From contig OZ176052.1 in NCBI GenBank assembly GCA_964247055.1, positions 8,680,001 to 8,744,000 of the forward strand: DNA of 64,000 nucleotides, written 5' to 3'. This DNA is from Paragordius varius. Lineage: Eukaryota > Nematomorpha. The notes under the pieces are model-generated. The model ran no database searches. It was not told the origin of the DNA and saw nothing but the letters and a program-made list of their open reading frames with translations. Made by a program: the position numbers and the translations under genes. Numbering within the stretch: the stretch's first letter is position 1; each line of letters begins with the position of its first letter. This document shows positions 36,632 to 51,900 of the stretch, one piece after another.

Positions 36632-39600
36632 ATGGACGCATTATTATCTGTATTTCGAGATCCAATTACCCAAAAGACTTATACACCGCTTCTGCACAAA
36701 CCCCTAAACAATAAATTCCCAATCTCTGCCAATGAGTGCCCGTCTACATATCCTCCCGGAGCATTCGATCTCCAAGGTACAATATGAATATCTATCTATA
36801 TTGTTTCTAAAATTTTATTTACATATTGCATGATACCAATTTTAGCAAAATTGATACTATTTGCATATATATATTAGTTAGCTATATAGGTAATATATTT
36901 TAAAGTAAATATCCGAAATTAGAAAAATTATATACATACTTTATATATATATATCCAATTATGCTTATACCTCTTTCCCGTACTCTATGTCTATGGATAT
37001 GAATCATACATACATATATATTGCATTTTTGGCAAAGTCTGCGCAAATGCTTTTAGAAAAAATTATTATTATTCAATTAATATTGATTTATGATATAAAA
37101 TAAAATCAATTATCCGTAAATGGTCAATATCATTATTTTTAAATATTTTTTTGTGTTATTTAGCTTAAGGATATTTATATGGTAATAGTCGTGTGTCCAA
37201 ATAAAAAAAGCACTTGGCGGTAGGTAAATATTTCTTTTTTAAGCCGATTTTTGACAATAATAGATTATGATAATACATAATTGGTAAAAAAGTGATGTCG
37301 AATAATTTTTTTATAAACTTAAGACTTGGTGATTATATGTTAAATATTTTTTAGGTAACATTAAATAATGATTCCATTCTATTAACATATAGGTGTAAAT
37401 TATTTAATATCAGTGATTTTTTATGAATTATACATTATGTAACGCATTAAAATATACAAAAAGCGTTTTTCATATGTAGTCGATAACAATACCCATAATT
37501 AGGCAAAATATTATCATTTTTAACTTTGAGAAGTTAGGATATGTTGTTTAATTAAAGTATATATATATTAAATATTTTGTTTAATTAAAGTATATTTTAT
37601 CGGAGCATTCAATTTTTTATGCGGAGCAATGATAAATTTAAAAAATGGCTGAAATTGCTTAGTTTTTACTTATATATGAGCTCCTCCGGATAAAATGTAC
37701 CCTTACCAAAAACTAAAAGAGATCCTGAAAATTAATTATTCAAGTTGAATGGTTGATTGAAGAAGTGGTATGCATGGGCTAATATCATGGCTTTACCTAA
37801 TTATTTATATTTAAAATAAAATATAATTTGTTAAAATAATTATGAAATGGTTGTAATTGAATGAATTCAAATTATATGTTAAAATTTAATGTTAATTTTT
37901 CAACAAGTTAAATTTAACAACATATAAACTATAATATATAATCTTATTGAATATCCGTTTTTTTTAAAACAGATGATACATAGTTATTTAACGCTGAACG
38001 TTATATTATGTTCAATAACTATTAAAATATTTTTTACATAATATGTGTTTAAAAATCATTACAATTTTAATTATCGTATATTTGATATTCTTCAACTATT
38101 TTTAGTAACATTTTGCGGCCAGTTTTTTATTAATATTTATATAGAAATGGCCTTTCATCAACATAAATTTTTCGTATATTATTTATTTGTTTGTGTGAGA
38201 TATTGATTAAATATATAACTTTTATTTCAAAATGTTTAAAAATTGGAGTTAATTACTGTCAATTTCGATGATGAAAATTAGTCTTAAAAGATATATATCA
38301 AAGATTTTTACCCGTTTTTATAAAGCTTTACTCAATACGAATGGGTTTTATTTAAATCAGGGGCGTCTAACACGCGACCCTTCAAAATATATCTGAAGCC
38401 CGCGAAAAATTTCAGATATAAATTACGGAATCTAAAAATTGACTTTAAACAATTTTACGAAATCTTTTTTCCGAATTTGGGCACTCAAGCTAGCAAAAAT
38501 TGATAATAAATTATATTTTTTACAGTTTTTTTGAATCTTATAAAATATTTGTTAATGCCCATATATTTTGCGAATGCGGCCCGACGGATTTTTCGATGTC
38601 AAGAAGCGGCCCGCGAAGCCATTTGTTTTGAACACCCCAGAGCCAACTGATTTTAATTTTAAACGATTAAAAGCCAAATGAAGTTTAATAAAGCCATAGC
38701 ACATTAAACTACGGCGAAACGTTATAAATATAGAGTTTTTCTGGTTTTTACCTATTTGTTTTAATAAAAGTTATAAAATTTACATATATTTGAAATTAAT
38801 GAAAAATTTTTTTGGAAGATTTTACAGCGTTAGTTTAACACTTCGATTCAAAATATACCCCAGACTAAATTTAAATTAAAATTTTTAAAAAACTACTAAA
38901 GAAAACGGTCCCAATTTAAATTTATGTATCAAGTATTTTTGAATAAAATTTTTTATATATTTCGGTTTATTAATGTTATATAAGTGCAAAATTTTGCCAT
39001 GGTTTCGATTGCTTTCATACATTTTAAAGTATTTGATTTTAAACAGGGCTGGGGTATCCAACTACCCCAATTTGAATCGGAGGACTAAAATGATAGTGTT
39101 GTATCCAAGTGTTAAAAGTAATAAAACGCATAAAATTTAGGAATAAAAATTATGACATGCGTATAAGATGGCTAAAATTTAAAATAAGCTTCATTTTTAT
39201 AAAATATAAATGCAAAAACTCTTAAATTCATATTTATTTTATATGAACGAAGAGGCGACAAAACGTATCATAAATATGGCATATAAACACTACCATATTG
39301 TGTCATCAAGGTCAACAAATTCAACAAAATTAAACGTATCATATTATGATTAAAAATAAATCTAAATTTTTTTTCTGTTTTAATTAAAAAAGGGTTTGGT
39401 GTGGCTTGTCGATATAAGGATTCATTCATTTCAATCAAAGTAGTACGGTTTCATCATCCATCTATTATTTTTAATTACATGCTATTCTAAAATATATTTT
39501 TTAGAGCCAATTTGGGTATACTATAATATTTTTATGCTTTTTAAGAAAAATACTCAAATTCGGGCGCTATTAGAAAAAAATCAAAAGCTTTTACTACTAT

Positions 39601-39943
39601 AATGGATGTAGTGGAATTAGGTATATCTTGTAAGAAAAACGCCTGAATGAGAAATTTTTAGTGTATTTGCGACATTTCAAAACACTTGATTTCTTCCGTA
39701 ATTGGAACTCTTTTGTCAAAAAATAATTGAAGAATATTTCTCTGTTTTTCCGCTCACCTCTAAAGTCTAACATTTTATGAATGTTGTTATTTAGATAATC
39801 GGCTTTTTGAAAAAAAATATAAGCAATCTGTTTTGTCCATATTCTTGGCGACTTGTTTTTTTCTTTAAATTATCATATAAATAAATTATTTTTATAAAAT
39901 CACTGTTAAGTGGTTATTAGTTATCACGTATTTATGAATAGTT

Positions 39944-39997
<54 letters not shown>

Positions 39998-42900
39998 AAT
40001 ATATATACAAAGCCATCTTCCAAAACCTACGAGAGTGGTAATGGGCAAGTTTAATATAGAGACGGTAAAAATATTTTTCAATTTACAATTGAAACTTTTT
40101 AAGTTTATACTTGGTCATAAATATTTTCGTTGCCTAGATTCGAATCTAACTCGTTATATATTCTTTCCATGACTGCGACCGCTCTTATATTAACATGCTT
40201 TTATCACCTGATATAAAATAAATCAAAGTAATGGTAAAAAACTTTAATTACGCGTATAAAAAATTAAATTAATATAATGATTGTTAATAAATTGTCACAT
40301 ATGTTCTATGATCAACTAAATTCAAAAGCTATGAGCCCGGTTATTATTTGTTCATAAACAAAACCCATTCCTTTTCCTATTATTTTTTGAACAATTGCAT
40401 AAAAATTACTATGATTTTTGTGTTTTAGAAATTGTGGATAGTTATGTTTTTTTGTTAATTTTGATATTCATAATGCCAGAACTAATTACATTAATTTTTA
40501 ATTTTTTTTTGCAGTTTTCTAATACATAATATCAAAAATTTATTAATGATATGGATTTCAAAAAATATTCAAAATAAATTTTTGGTAATTGTTGCAAATC
40601 TCTAGAGATATTGAATTGGCTGTCAAACTATATAACATTTTTTTTTAAATTTAAAATTTCATAAGTATTTTATCTTCATATTGCTTTAATTTAACTAATT
40701 TCAATCATTTTTTAAGTTTCTCAGATTCGTATATATGATATTTTTAAATACTATGTTTAGAGGTGAATATTACTCGAGGGAATCAAATTTGTTAGAAAAT
40801 GTTTTCTCTGCAAAATATGATTTTATATAATTTATATTTTTTGCCAATTTAGCTTTTAAAATTTTGGTAATTTTGATAAAGAAACTAACCAGCATGCATA
40901 GAAATTATAGTTGGGTCTCATACATTGCAAATTTGGGTAATAAACCCAATATTCATTAGTCTCAGCCTTGAAGGTTCTGAACTTAAATTATTTATGAATT
41001 ATATTTATCTTTTTTTAGTCAACAACATTTTTTCAAGTAAACGTAACATTTTTTTTAAACAAAGTGTTGCGTTTGGATGAAAAAATGCTCTGTTGGCTTG
41101 AAAAAATGTTGCGTTTTGATGAATTGCGTTTGCTTGTAAAAAAATGTTGCGTTTGGATGAAAAAATGCTCTGTTGGCTTGAAAAAATGTTGCGTTTTGAT
41201 GAATTGCGTTTGCTTGTAAAAAAATGTTGCGTTTGGATGAAAAAATGTTTCATTTGCTAGAAAAAGTGTTGCCTTTGTTTAAAAAAGTTGTCTTTTCTGG
41301 AAAAAATGTTGCGTTTTCTCAAAAAATATTGTTTTTGCTTGAAAAAATGTTGTCTTTACTTAAAAAATGTTGTCTTTGCTTGAAAAGTTGTTTTTGACTG
41401 AAAAATTTTTCCATGCACAAATAAAGCGATTATGTCTTAATTTAAGGGCATATCTGCTTATAAAAAATATATAGTGATAACTTAAACAAAAACAATCAAT
41501 TCTTGTTGCCGATTGGACAAAATATTTAAAAAAAATTCCCGTAAAATTATAAATATTATCTATATTATTTATAAGTATTTTAGTTTAACCGTTTTAAAAT
41601 CATCATTTTTAATTAGTATTATTTTAATTGAATATGTAGTTTCTGCTGTCCGCGTGACAAAAAAGGTGACATCTCTTTGGTCATTCCTTAAACAAACAAT
41701 TGTGTATCTAGTATTGTTATCATATAAATGTAACTATTAAAATCGAATAGCAAGCTGTATTAAACTGTTTTTATATCATATTTATTTCTATTATATTTTT
41801 ATTGTTCAAACGCCTCAGGCCTATTGTCCTGTTCTGAATAATATATATATATTATATTTAAAATATATTATGGAAAAAATATTGGCTATAGGTGTATTTT
41901 AATTGGTTAGTAGAGAAAAATGCTAATGCACCTTGGGTTATTTTCATATTCATCACCTATTTGAAAGCTTTTATAAACAATAAACCTCTATGGTTTGTAT
42001 TGACAATGTCTTTTGACAATTTTTAATTAAAAACTTTTGCCTTAATGCCTTTGCCTGTCTTCTCTGTGTAAGCTAATGATTTATAATTAATATAATAAAA
42101 TAAAAACTTATAAATATTAATCTTTCTTATGTTAATAATAAAAGAGTTTTCATTGTAATCAAAGGATTTTTTCCTATTTTTAATCTATCTTTGGTTAGAA
42201 CAGGTGTTTTTACATTTTAGTTATGTATGTTATCATATTTACGTTTTGTACTGTAATCCTAAATTTTGAACCTAAAAAATTCCCAAAAAGTGTTATTTTC
42301 ATTAATATTTATGAGCTGAAAATGTGGAACTGCCAAGCCGAAGTTATATTATAATATGGGATTTTTTCATCTCATTTTGTTAGTGTATATATAAAAATAT
42401 AATTTTCACTCTTTTTATGGTTTTTATAAGGCTTGAATTTCCCAAATATTTCAAGTTTAGAGTTAATTTACAAAGAGCATACCTCTATTAATAATTTTAT
42501 TTTGCAAAAAATTTACATTTATAACCTTATTTCTACCCTTGGCTTATCTGTTCTTTGTAATATAGATTGGATCTCAACATATTTCTATGAAGGGGAACGA
42601 TACAATTAAATAAATTAAGTAGTGACTTTAATACATATATAATTGCTTCCGTATTGTTCGTTTAATCAAATTAATGTTTTTTAGAGGTAATGATATATTT
42701 CAGGGTTTTTTCCCAAAAACATGCATGCCATTTAATCGTTTCCTTATTATAGATTCCTAAATGTCTTTAATGTAAATAATGTTAGATTCTTAATATTTTT
42801 TCCAACTTCTCTGTTATAATATAATCAATCAATCACGACCAATTATATATGAGATGTGCCTGTTCTTTCGTGATCTCAAAAATAAAATTATACTTGTAGT

Positions 42901-45900
42901 AAAAATTGATTTTATTAACTTTGTATGTTATGTAATGTGAAATCTTTTCTTCTAAAATCCTTGTAACCATTATGTCATATACTAGTATTTACAGAATAAT
43001 ATATACATATTTAATGTTAGGATGTCATGTCATAATCAATAAAAAAGTGATTTAGTAAAAGTTAATAAATGGATTCTTTCTTTCAAAGTTTTTCCAAAAC
43101 TTATAAATCTAAAAAAACCGTAAATCATTACTTACTGTTATTGTTGTTGAAATAATTAAATTAAATTGTTAATTAATTTGATGCTTGAAAATCATAACTA
43201 ATAAACACAAAGCATTAGTAATTTTTTTAGAATATTTGCGTGCACACAATGTCAATGGCGACAAAAACGTGCACATGAATTTTAACGAAAAAATTGGAAA
43301 AATATTAACTATTTATCAAATTAATCTATCTATAAATAATTGATTGAATTTGGGGATTTTACCATAACAAATTTCAAATAAAGTCATGAGGAAATAAACG
43401 CAAAAATACAAACAGCTGATTTGTTTTGTGTGCATAGGTACCCACTCATAATTACCTTTTTAAATACCTTTCTATAGTTGAGAATTTTTTTGACATTTAA
43501 ATTTTACCTTGGTTTTGGCAATGGTAATATAATATTTATACATTTACTACACAATTTTGTCATCACTAAATTATTTCATTGGCCCCATAGATCGAAATTT
43601 TCCGAATCCAGATACATGAGTTCTATAAAATATTTTTATGTTAACAACGAATTCGATATGCCATGTTTTTCACGAGTAATTCAAGCAATCATGGCAAAAA
43701 TTTAATATGAACCAAATTAAATCTCAAAAATTTTGACTGCTTCTCTACGCCCTCAAATGCCAGAATGCTGGAATCCTATATTTAAAAATTGATTTTTATT
43801 ATAAAATTTTATCTCTATCTACGATTAATTTTTTTATATTTTCAGAACCGTACTGCAACGCCACATTTGATTTGGTAATATGTTGGCCACCAACCAAACC
43901 AGGTGTCCTTATTATGCAATCATGTCCACCCCTTAAAGGAATTGATACCACGAGTAATTAATTTTCATTTCATAATTATTTTTACAACAAAGGTACATAA
44001 TAGGGAGAATCTAATGTATAATGGGTGCAATATGTCAAATAAACAATACAGTTTTATATATTGCTAGAAAATATAACCGAAGTCCTTGCTTTCAAAAAAA
44101 AATATTTTTCAAATGACTAAAAAGAAATTTTTTTAAAAAAATGTTAATACTTTTAAAGTTACAAGTGCTATTATATTATTATTTATAATTTTTTTGGATG
44201 TATGACACATGACTAAAATCTAATTTTATTTTATAGGCATTCAAGCATATTTTTAATTAAATATGAAGTTGTATTATAATGACTCACAAAATATCCAAAT
44301 TGAATCAAAAAATATCCACATACTCAGACATAATATACAATATAATAGAAATATAACTAAAATATACGGCGTTTCTGTTCATTATTTAGTATTTTCATGA
44401 AAATTTATTTTGTAAATCACAAATTCAATTATTTTAATTATACCTGTTTTATGTCACTTAAATTAGATTGTACCAATTTTAGAGAGTTATATACCCTGAT
44501 TAAGATACGTATATCAGCAAATATTATTTAGAGTTTTCCTTTAAATATATATGTATAAAACTTAGCAAATTAATTTCTAAGAGATTAAAGTTTTGGCACT
44601 ATCTGTGAATATGTAATGTAATTTTATGATCCCTTCAAGTTAATAAATATTAGTATATATATTAATTTTTATAAGTTATATATAGTCTCTTTGAAAGATT
44701 GTAAACACAAAATGATCATGATGGATTTAGATGTAAATTTAATGCTTCCCTACAAAAAACTGTTTAGAAACAAACATCTTTTTGTGGTCAACACATGGAA
44801 TGTCGTGTCTGACCCGTGTTTTTCTTCTTTTGACAGAATTAAGTCCTCTCTTCTCTCTCTCTAGCATTTAACAGTTTAAAAAATATAAATTGTTAACTGT
44901 GAGTGTTAACCTCTTACTTTTTTATGACTTAATAGCGGGAAAGATAAGAATAAGAATAAATATCGATTTTATACCACAATAAAAACCACCAATAAAACTT
45001 ATAAAAAACGAGACTGTGGTAGGTAGCTTGAGATAAAAAATGGTGACAGAAAAAAATAATTTGCATTTACAATTTTAATCTTTTTATTATATTTAACAAA
45101 TTAGGATTTAATTTTTCTTTAGTGGCTTGTAAATGCGCGTTAGGTTAGGGAATTGAGCAAAAAAAACAAAAATGAAATGGATAAAATTTGATGAACAGGA
45201 GTAGTTAGATTTTATACATGCATGTGCGTAATTTTTTGTCAAAAAAAATTTTTCACATAAATTATTTATTATTAGAACCAAAAAAAAAGATTTTGATATT
45301 GGGACAAAGGAGAAAAAACGTTTTAAATTATTATTATGCTAGCATATTATAATTATAATAATTGGTGTATGTAATGGATAACTTTTTGCATAATAATAAC
45401 TAAAAAAATGTATTAATATATAAATGGGACATTTATATGCAAATCTTTTAAACCGCGCGCGCGCTTCTAAAAATAGTTTTTTCGTTTTTTCGCGCTTGTA
45501 CAAGTGGTCAAACTTAACTACAAACAATTATTTATATGGTGGTGTTTTATAAATTATTATGCAAATGTGAAAAAGCCAAACGGATAAATATAATATGCAT
45601 TTTAATGGGTGCTTTTTTCACACCATAGTATAAATGTAAAAAATTATGAATGATATTAAATTAATAAAAATTAAACGCTGTTCAAATTGTTCTTATTACG
45701 TAAAATAGGAATCGATATTCGGTTTTAATACATTCTCAGGATTTTTGAATTAGACTTTTTAAAAAACCTAGATTATTATGCTTCATTTAATTTTAAATAG
45801 GATCGACAAATATTTGAATTATCTTTACAAATAAATATCATAAAAGTTTCATGTTTTGATTAAATTAGAAAAATGGTTTTATAAAATTAGCCGTTCTTTT

Positions 45901-48900
45901 AACATATAGCATTAAATATCATGGGAATCTGTTTACTTCTTAGAGCAAATTGAAAGCAGCATTGTTCGATTTTTTGAACACAAATTTTAAAACGCCATAT
46001 TGTTTAATTGATATTTTGATAGTCGAGCGATTTTTTGGAGACGATCTAAAAAAATGATAAATTTGGATGGAATTGTTATATTTGTCTCAATATGTAATAA
46101 TTATATATTCTATTTGCCTATTAATTAATATTGGATTAATCATTTGTTTTCATTGAAAACAGTAATCTATGAATCCCATATTTTTTTGAATCAGGGGATT
46201 ATTTAAAAGTTTTGAGTTATATTAAGGTAAACGGCTGAAACTAAAAATATTTTATTATTAATACATCTTAGTCAAAAAAAGATAATGATTAAAATAAGGG
46301 ATTAGTTTTTTAAAAAATTAATTAAAATTTTGATTTTACATAATAAAATAATGGGGAAAATTATATAATATTTAGCAAGAATTAGTTTTTTAATCAGGAC
46401 ATACATCTTTTTAATTTTATAAAAGCTATAAGCAAACCAAAAATTATGTGAAAAACTCCATTTTTATTGATAAAAATATATATATATATATATATGTATA
46501 TGTATATAGAATATGCATTTCGAAAATGTGATTTCAATGGAAGATGGTTAGAGAATGAAAACCTTCCCAGGGCTGGTGCTTCGAATGTCGGTTGGACCAA
46601 TTACACCATGTGTTTTAACCCATATGCCAGTGATTTGTACAATAAAATTAAACCACATATGGAAGTAAGTATAAATGATTGTTAAAAAGGCGGGTACAAG
46701 TGGCGTCGCTAAGGGGAGTTGAAGGGTCGCCGGATTTTAAATTTTTTAATTTTTAATTTAAAAAAATAGGTATCTAAAATTATCTTCAATAATTTGATTA
46801 TTTTTTTTAAATGCAAGGGGTGCATGGAAGGGGAGGGGGCGCCAGAAATGCAAGCTACGCCTCTGTATAACTCTCATAATACAAAGCTCGGCGCTATAAT
46901 TGAGAGATATGAAATTACTTTTTATAAAATAAACTTTTTAAAAAAAGTAAGATGTTATATCAACGATTTATGCATTAGACGCCACAAAGGCTTGTTAAAC
47001 GATTGATATAGTAAATTAAATTATAAAGGCAAACCTTAAAAATCAATTTTTTATATGGCAACTATATTTAAAGCTTGTTTTAGCAGAATAACCTATCATT
47101 TTGGGTTGCAAAAAGAAAAAAAGATGCAATCGTTAACTCATATTAGTACGTTTAAAAATTGAATGTATTTAGGTGTTATATAGAAAAAAGCAAGGTATAG
47201 AAAATTTGATTAACTTTATCAAAAAATTATCTTTTCCACGGTTTTTTATCTAAATATTATATAAAATTTTGTAATTTTTTAGATGATTTCAAGGGTCACA
47301 TTTTCCACGCGTATAATGGAAATGGTAGGCTTATGTTTGTCGCTCATATCATTAATCATTGCAATATTCATATTCTTTCATTTCAGGTAATTAATTATAG
47401 AATTTTTATTTAAAATATTATAACTACTAGATGGGTTTAATTTAGTTAAATTTGTTAAAAACAGAATTTTGTAATTCTTTGAACATTCATGATATATTAA
47501 GAGATAATTAAAATTTCAGAATTATAAACATATGGCCCCATAAACTAAGTTGTTTTTTTTGTCTTCTTATAATAATTATAACATCTGATAAATGTAAATT
47601 ACAGCTTAAATATTTTTCACATACATAAATAATATTATAATTACTTTTCGCTCTGTCGCGAAAAATTTATGCTAAATTTTAAATCATACTGTCAAAAATA
47701 AAAAAAAGGATCATTCAAAAAAATAATGAATAATTTATTAACAATTTGTGTGGCTTTCTTCTTTTTTGACTTTATGAATTCTTTGAAGAAGCAAAGATTT
47801 GTTTTGCCATTTCTGTTTTTGGTTTTTTTAATTAGTGAATAAAAATCCTTATTTATGGCTAAATTAGTGGGATTATTTTTATGTATTAAATGTAAAATGT
47901 TAATAAAAAAGGAGAATTAAGTAGTTACATTAGATGCGTGTGACCTTGCCAATTTGGATAATTATAAGAATTTTGTACTTATGCGCGTAATTATAAATCA
48001 TATGGCGATGGTGTCACTTTTACGCAAATGCATGAAAATGAAATCAAATTTTTATGGCTAAATTATAATCTATTTTGACATTTGAGATGAAATGGTTTAG
48101 TTTACTAAATAATTTACTGCGTCACCTTGATTACGTTATTTATTCATGATTAATAAATTTGAAATATTTTATCACTAAAAAGTTTAGATGATGATTTTTT
48201 TGAGAACTTGGGCTCAGAGCGGACTCATAAAAGATATAAAAGTGTTTAAGCTTGTTTTAATATAATATTTTGAATCTTTCAATTAAAGCTTGACCGTATA
48301 AATTTTATTTTGGAAAAATTACATTCATTTAAATAATACATAATATAAATTTATGGGCTTTGATATTTTATTTGATTGCTTAACAGTTCTGGGTGTATCT
48401 TTTAAACATCCGTAATTTAGATTGAAGAGGGGCGAATTTAAAGACTGACAATAATTAACTCTATTTTACAATATGATCAAACTTACCATTTTACCCTCAT
48501 AGAAAATTATTTTTCAATGAAAGTTTATTGTAAAAAAATGTTAAACTTGAATCTGACCCGGCGTGTTTGTGTACAATTGATTCGGATATATGCGGATTTA
48601 TGTGATAATCTTATTCTAGCCCAAAATACTTATCATTATTTTTTGGTTAAATTAATAATTTAGCGTTACCCAAACCATTGTTATCAGTTATTAAAATATT
48701 TTTTTTGTAATACATTAAAAAACTATATGGTTAGTTATTAATTCTCTATGACACTCTCATATTTAGGGGTACATAAACCTTAACATTTAAAGCAAGACAT
48801 AAATTTTTTCGATTTTATATACCAGGAGCTTGAGAAACGATCGCACCAAAATCCACCGAAACCTGTTCATAGCCATGATTATGCAAGTGCTCATAAGGCT

Positions 48901-51900
48901 AATTGTTTATTCAGATCAATATGCCACAAAATCGGTTAATCTTTCCGTCCAACCCAAACATGCCGGTCAGAAGGGAATAGATAATACTGTATATAAAAAC
49001 TTTTAATAAATATTTCAAATTATCAAAACTTAATGTACATAATATATATTTACTTGTCATCAGGAAATTTTATGTGAATCCTTTTACATCCTGATGGAAT
49101 ATGCAAAAACTGTACTGTTTATGTGGATGCTGGTCGAAGGTTATCAACTGCACAATGTCATTGTGGCATCAGTATTTGAATCGAAACCTAAAATGTGGAT
49201 GTTTAAATTAATTGGATGGGGTAAAAAATTGTTGAAATTATTTATAAATACAACTCTTTGAGAGAAACTGATTTTACTAAAACTCCTTCATTTCTATAAC
49301 AAATAGAGGGAATAAAATTATGCTTTTTTAGGTGTGCCGCTAATCTTGACGGGAACGTGGGCCGGTGTATATGCCCAAGTCAAGAATAAATCAAAGTATA
49401 TTATATTTTATGGTAATTATTATATATAAAAGAGTTTATTGATAACCAAAATAATTAAAATCATAACTCGTTTGATTGTGCGAAATCTTTGTGAAAATTA
49501 ATTTATATTAGTAATTCGTTGATATATAATATTTAATAGTTACGTTACTATTTTAAAATGATAGATGTTGGCATTTATATTCATTTTCTCCGTACTATTG
49601 GATCCTTGAAGGACCGCGCTTAGCAGTTATCATAGTATAATTTTAAAAATTAAACATTTCTTAATTTTTTTCTACATCTTACTTGATATATTTTTTATAG
49701 ATCAATCTTGCATTTTTGCTCAACATTATACGCGTTTTGGTTATGAAAATGAGGGATTCAAGATCACCAGAATCTCAACAATTAAAGTACGTATTAAAAA
49801 GAATGTTTAAAAAAACACGGATTAAAAATTTATTGCACACATATTATAGCAATGATAAATCAATATTTTTTACATATTTTTTATCATGGAAAAATCGACA
49901 CAAAGTTCATACAGTTTTTTATTTTGTGGTTATAATAAAAGAAGTGTATATAATTTATATGTATTTACACACATTAGAAAAGCTGTAAAAGCTGCAATCG
50001 TATTGCTACCCCTGTTAGGGATTACAAACAGTTTAAACATGATCCCAACTCCTTGGGGACAAGTGTCTTTTATCATTTGGACGTATGGAGCTTATTTCCT
50101 AATCTCTTTCCAAGGATTTTTCGTTTCACTCATCTATTGCTTTTGCAATCATGAGGTCATTGATACTGTCATAAATTTTTTTAATATTTATTCCCTTTTT
50201 TTGTATTTACATCATCTTTTAGCAACGTTTTAAGGAGAACATTTTTGTATATGAAAATAGGATATCTTTTATATACCCTAACTCAATATAATGATGACAA
50301 GAGGTTGATGTGAATGTATGGTTTTAATATCACAGTAGTTTATGAAATTGATTAAAATATAAGGTGTTTCGTTAAATCATGATGATGGATTAAAAAACTA
50401 TCGTTTGTAATACTTTAATAATTTCTTTGCTTGATAATACTATAATATAATGCTCCATAAGGTTACCTTTAGAAATCTATTTTTTTGCATATCAGGTAAG
50501 ACAAACCTTAAAAACAGCGTGGACCAGACGAACTTTGAACCCAGTCGTCAATAGTAAGCATTTTTAATTATAGATACTTCTGTTGGTATAAAACACTTAA
50601 AGCAATCATCCATAGATAAATTAGTCGTTTTCTTGTTTAATTTTAATAAAACTAATTTAGTAAAATAATTAATTATTATCTAAACAGCTAAAAAATATTT
50701 TTATATTTCTAATTTACATAGGAGGCAGTGATGCGAATCTTTTCTCCCGGCTATCAGTCTTTGTAAATATATTTTTTTAAGCATATTATCATTTATTTGC
50801 TTTTTGTGTAAATTGCATGGTCTGTGCGCGCTTCATTAAAAAATTAGTCTGCATGAGAATTCCAAAGCAAACGTAATCAAATTATTATGTTGAAATTTTG
50901 AAAGAATTAATTTATAAGGCTTAAATATGTTTGTTAATATATGTTGAAGTGTTACGTCAATTTACGCGCTTTAAAAATAACCAGGAAAGTTGTAATATTT
51001 TGTGACACCGGTTTGAATACCGATTTGAACGTGCATAACATTTATAACCATTATGGCCCTTTAATATTATAAAAGCGAACATTTTTAAATTGAACTATTT
51101 AAAAAAAATAACTTCAATAGCAATAATATTAAAATGTTTCTATTTCAAATTTGACCATTTTTATCACATATTTGACTGGTTATTATTTCAAGTGGTCACA
51201 GTAACCAAAATGCCTAAATAACCGGAATGCATTCTGTTCTTAAGAAGAAATAACAAATTATAATTTAAAAATTTTTTATAACAAGTGTCACTTCATGAAA
51301 ATCAACTTATTAATGTAAACTAATAAATAACTGTGTAGGATTTTTTTTCACAAGATAGCTTATAATCAGCTAATTCATCTGTTAAAATAATTTTGGTTGA
51401 CCCCTACATTTTGAAATAGTGAGAAATATATTAGGCAAAAAGCGAAAATTAAGGATAATTGGATGAATAAAAAAATAATGATAAAATTTGTAAAATTCAT
51501 TATTTTATCAGATAATTACAATTTATAAATAGCCTAAAATCATAAAGTTGGGGTTTTTATTAATACTCATCTAAACATCGTATTTAACATAGTTAATACA
51601 CAATTAAAATGTAATAAAACTATATTAAAATAATATTTTTAATTATTTTCTTGTTATACTAACTATTAAAATCTTAGCATTCATATTTTATTTATCAAAA
51701 TAAAATTAATATATCGTTTTTTACCTTTTCATTTTTTTGGTTTATGAGTGTATAATAAATTTACTGTAATGATTTGGAATCTTACATGAGTCGGAATTTT
51801 AAAGTATATAAATTAACAAAATAGGATTTACAAGTGTTGAATGTCAACCAATTCGTACAAAAACACGATGTTTTGATCTAATTTTCAATAAACCCCTAAT

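Larger units (their letters stand above)
36777..43845 (+). other. Pdfr intron 1, 7 kb, with repeats
   Basis: AT-rich intron separating the start exon from the rest of the ectodomain. It contains a GGCCCGCG-family hAT MITE (38358-38640), TTAA MITE copy B (38835-39115), a long TA microsatellite (39947-39994) and a minisatellite (41020-41410). I see no additional exon. Introns 43954-46509, 47387-48825 and 50763-52269 are also over 1 kb and, apart from the MITE at 46697-46865, hold nothing recognisable. Confidence 0.55.

Noticed and set aside
40130-40165. tRNA-like T-loop string GATTCGAATC
   Set aside because: No matching acceptor stem, anticodon stem or D arm around it.
41005-41253. 82-codon minus-strand open frame rich in K/N/F
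   Set aside because: It is the translation of the minisatellite unit and has no independent support.
49716-50233. Two overlapping open frames of 90 and 115 codons
   Set aside because: They are read-throughs of Pdfr exons 9 and 10 into introns. The exon boundaries are set by splice sites and the receptor alignment.
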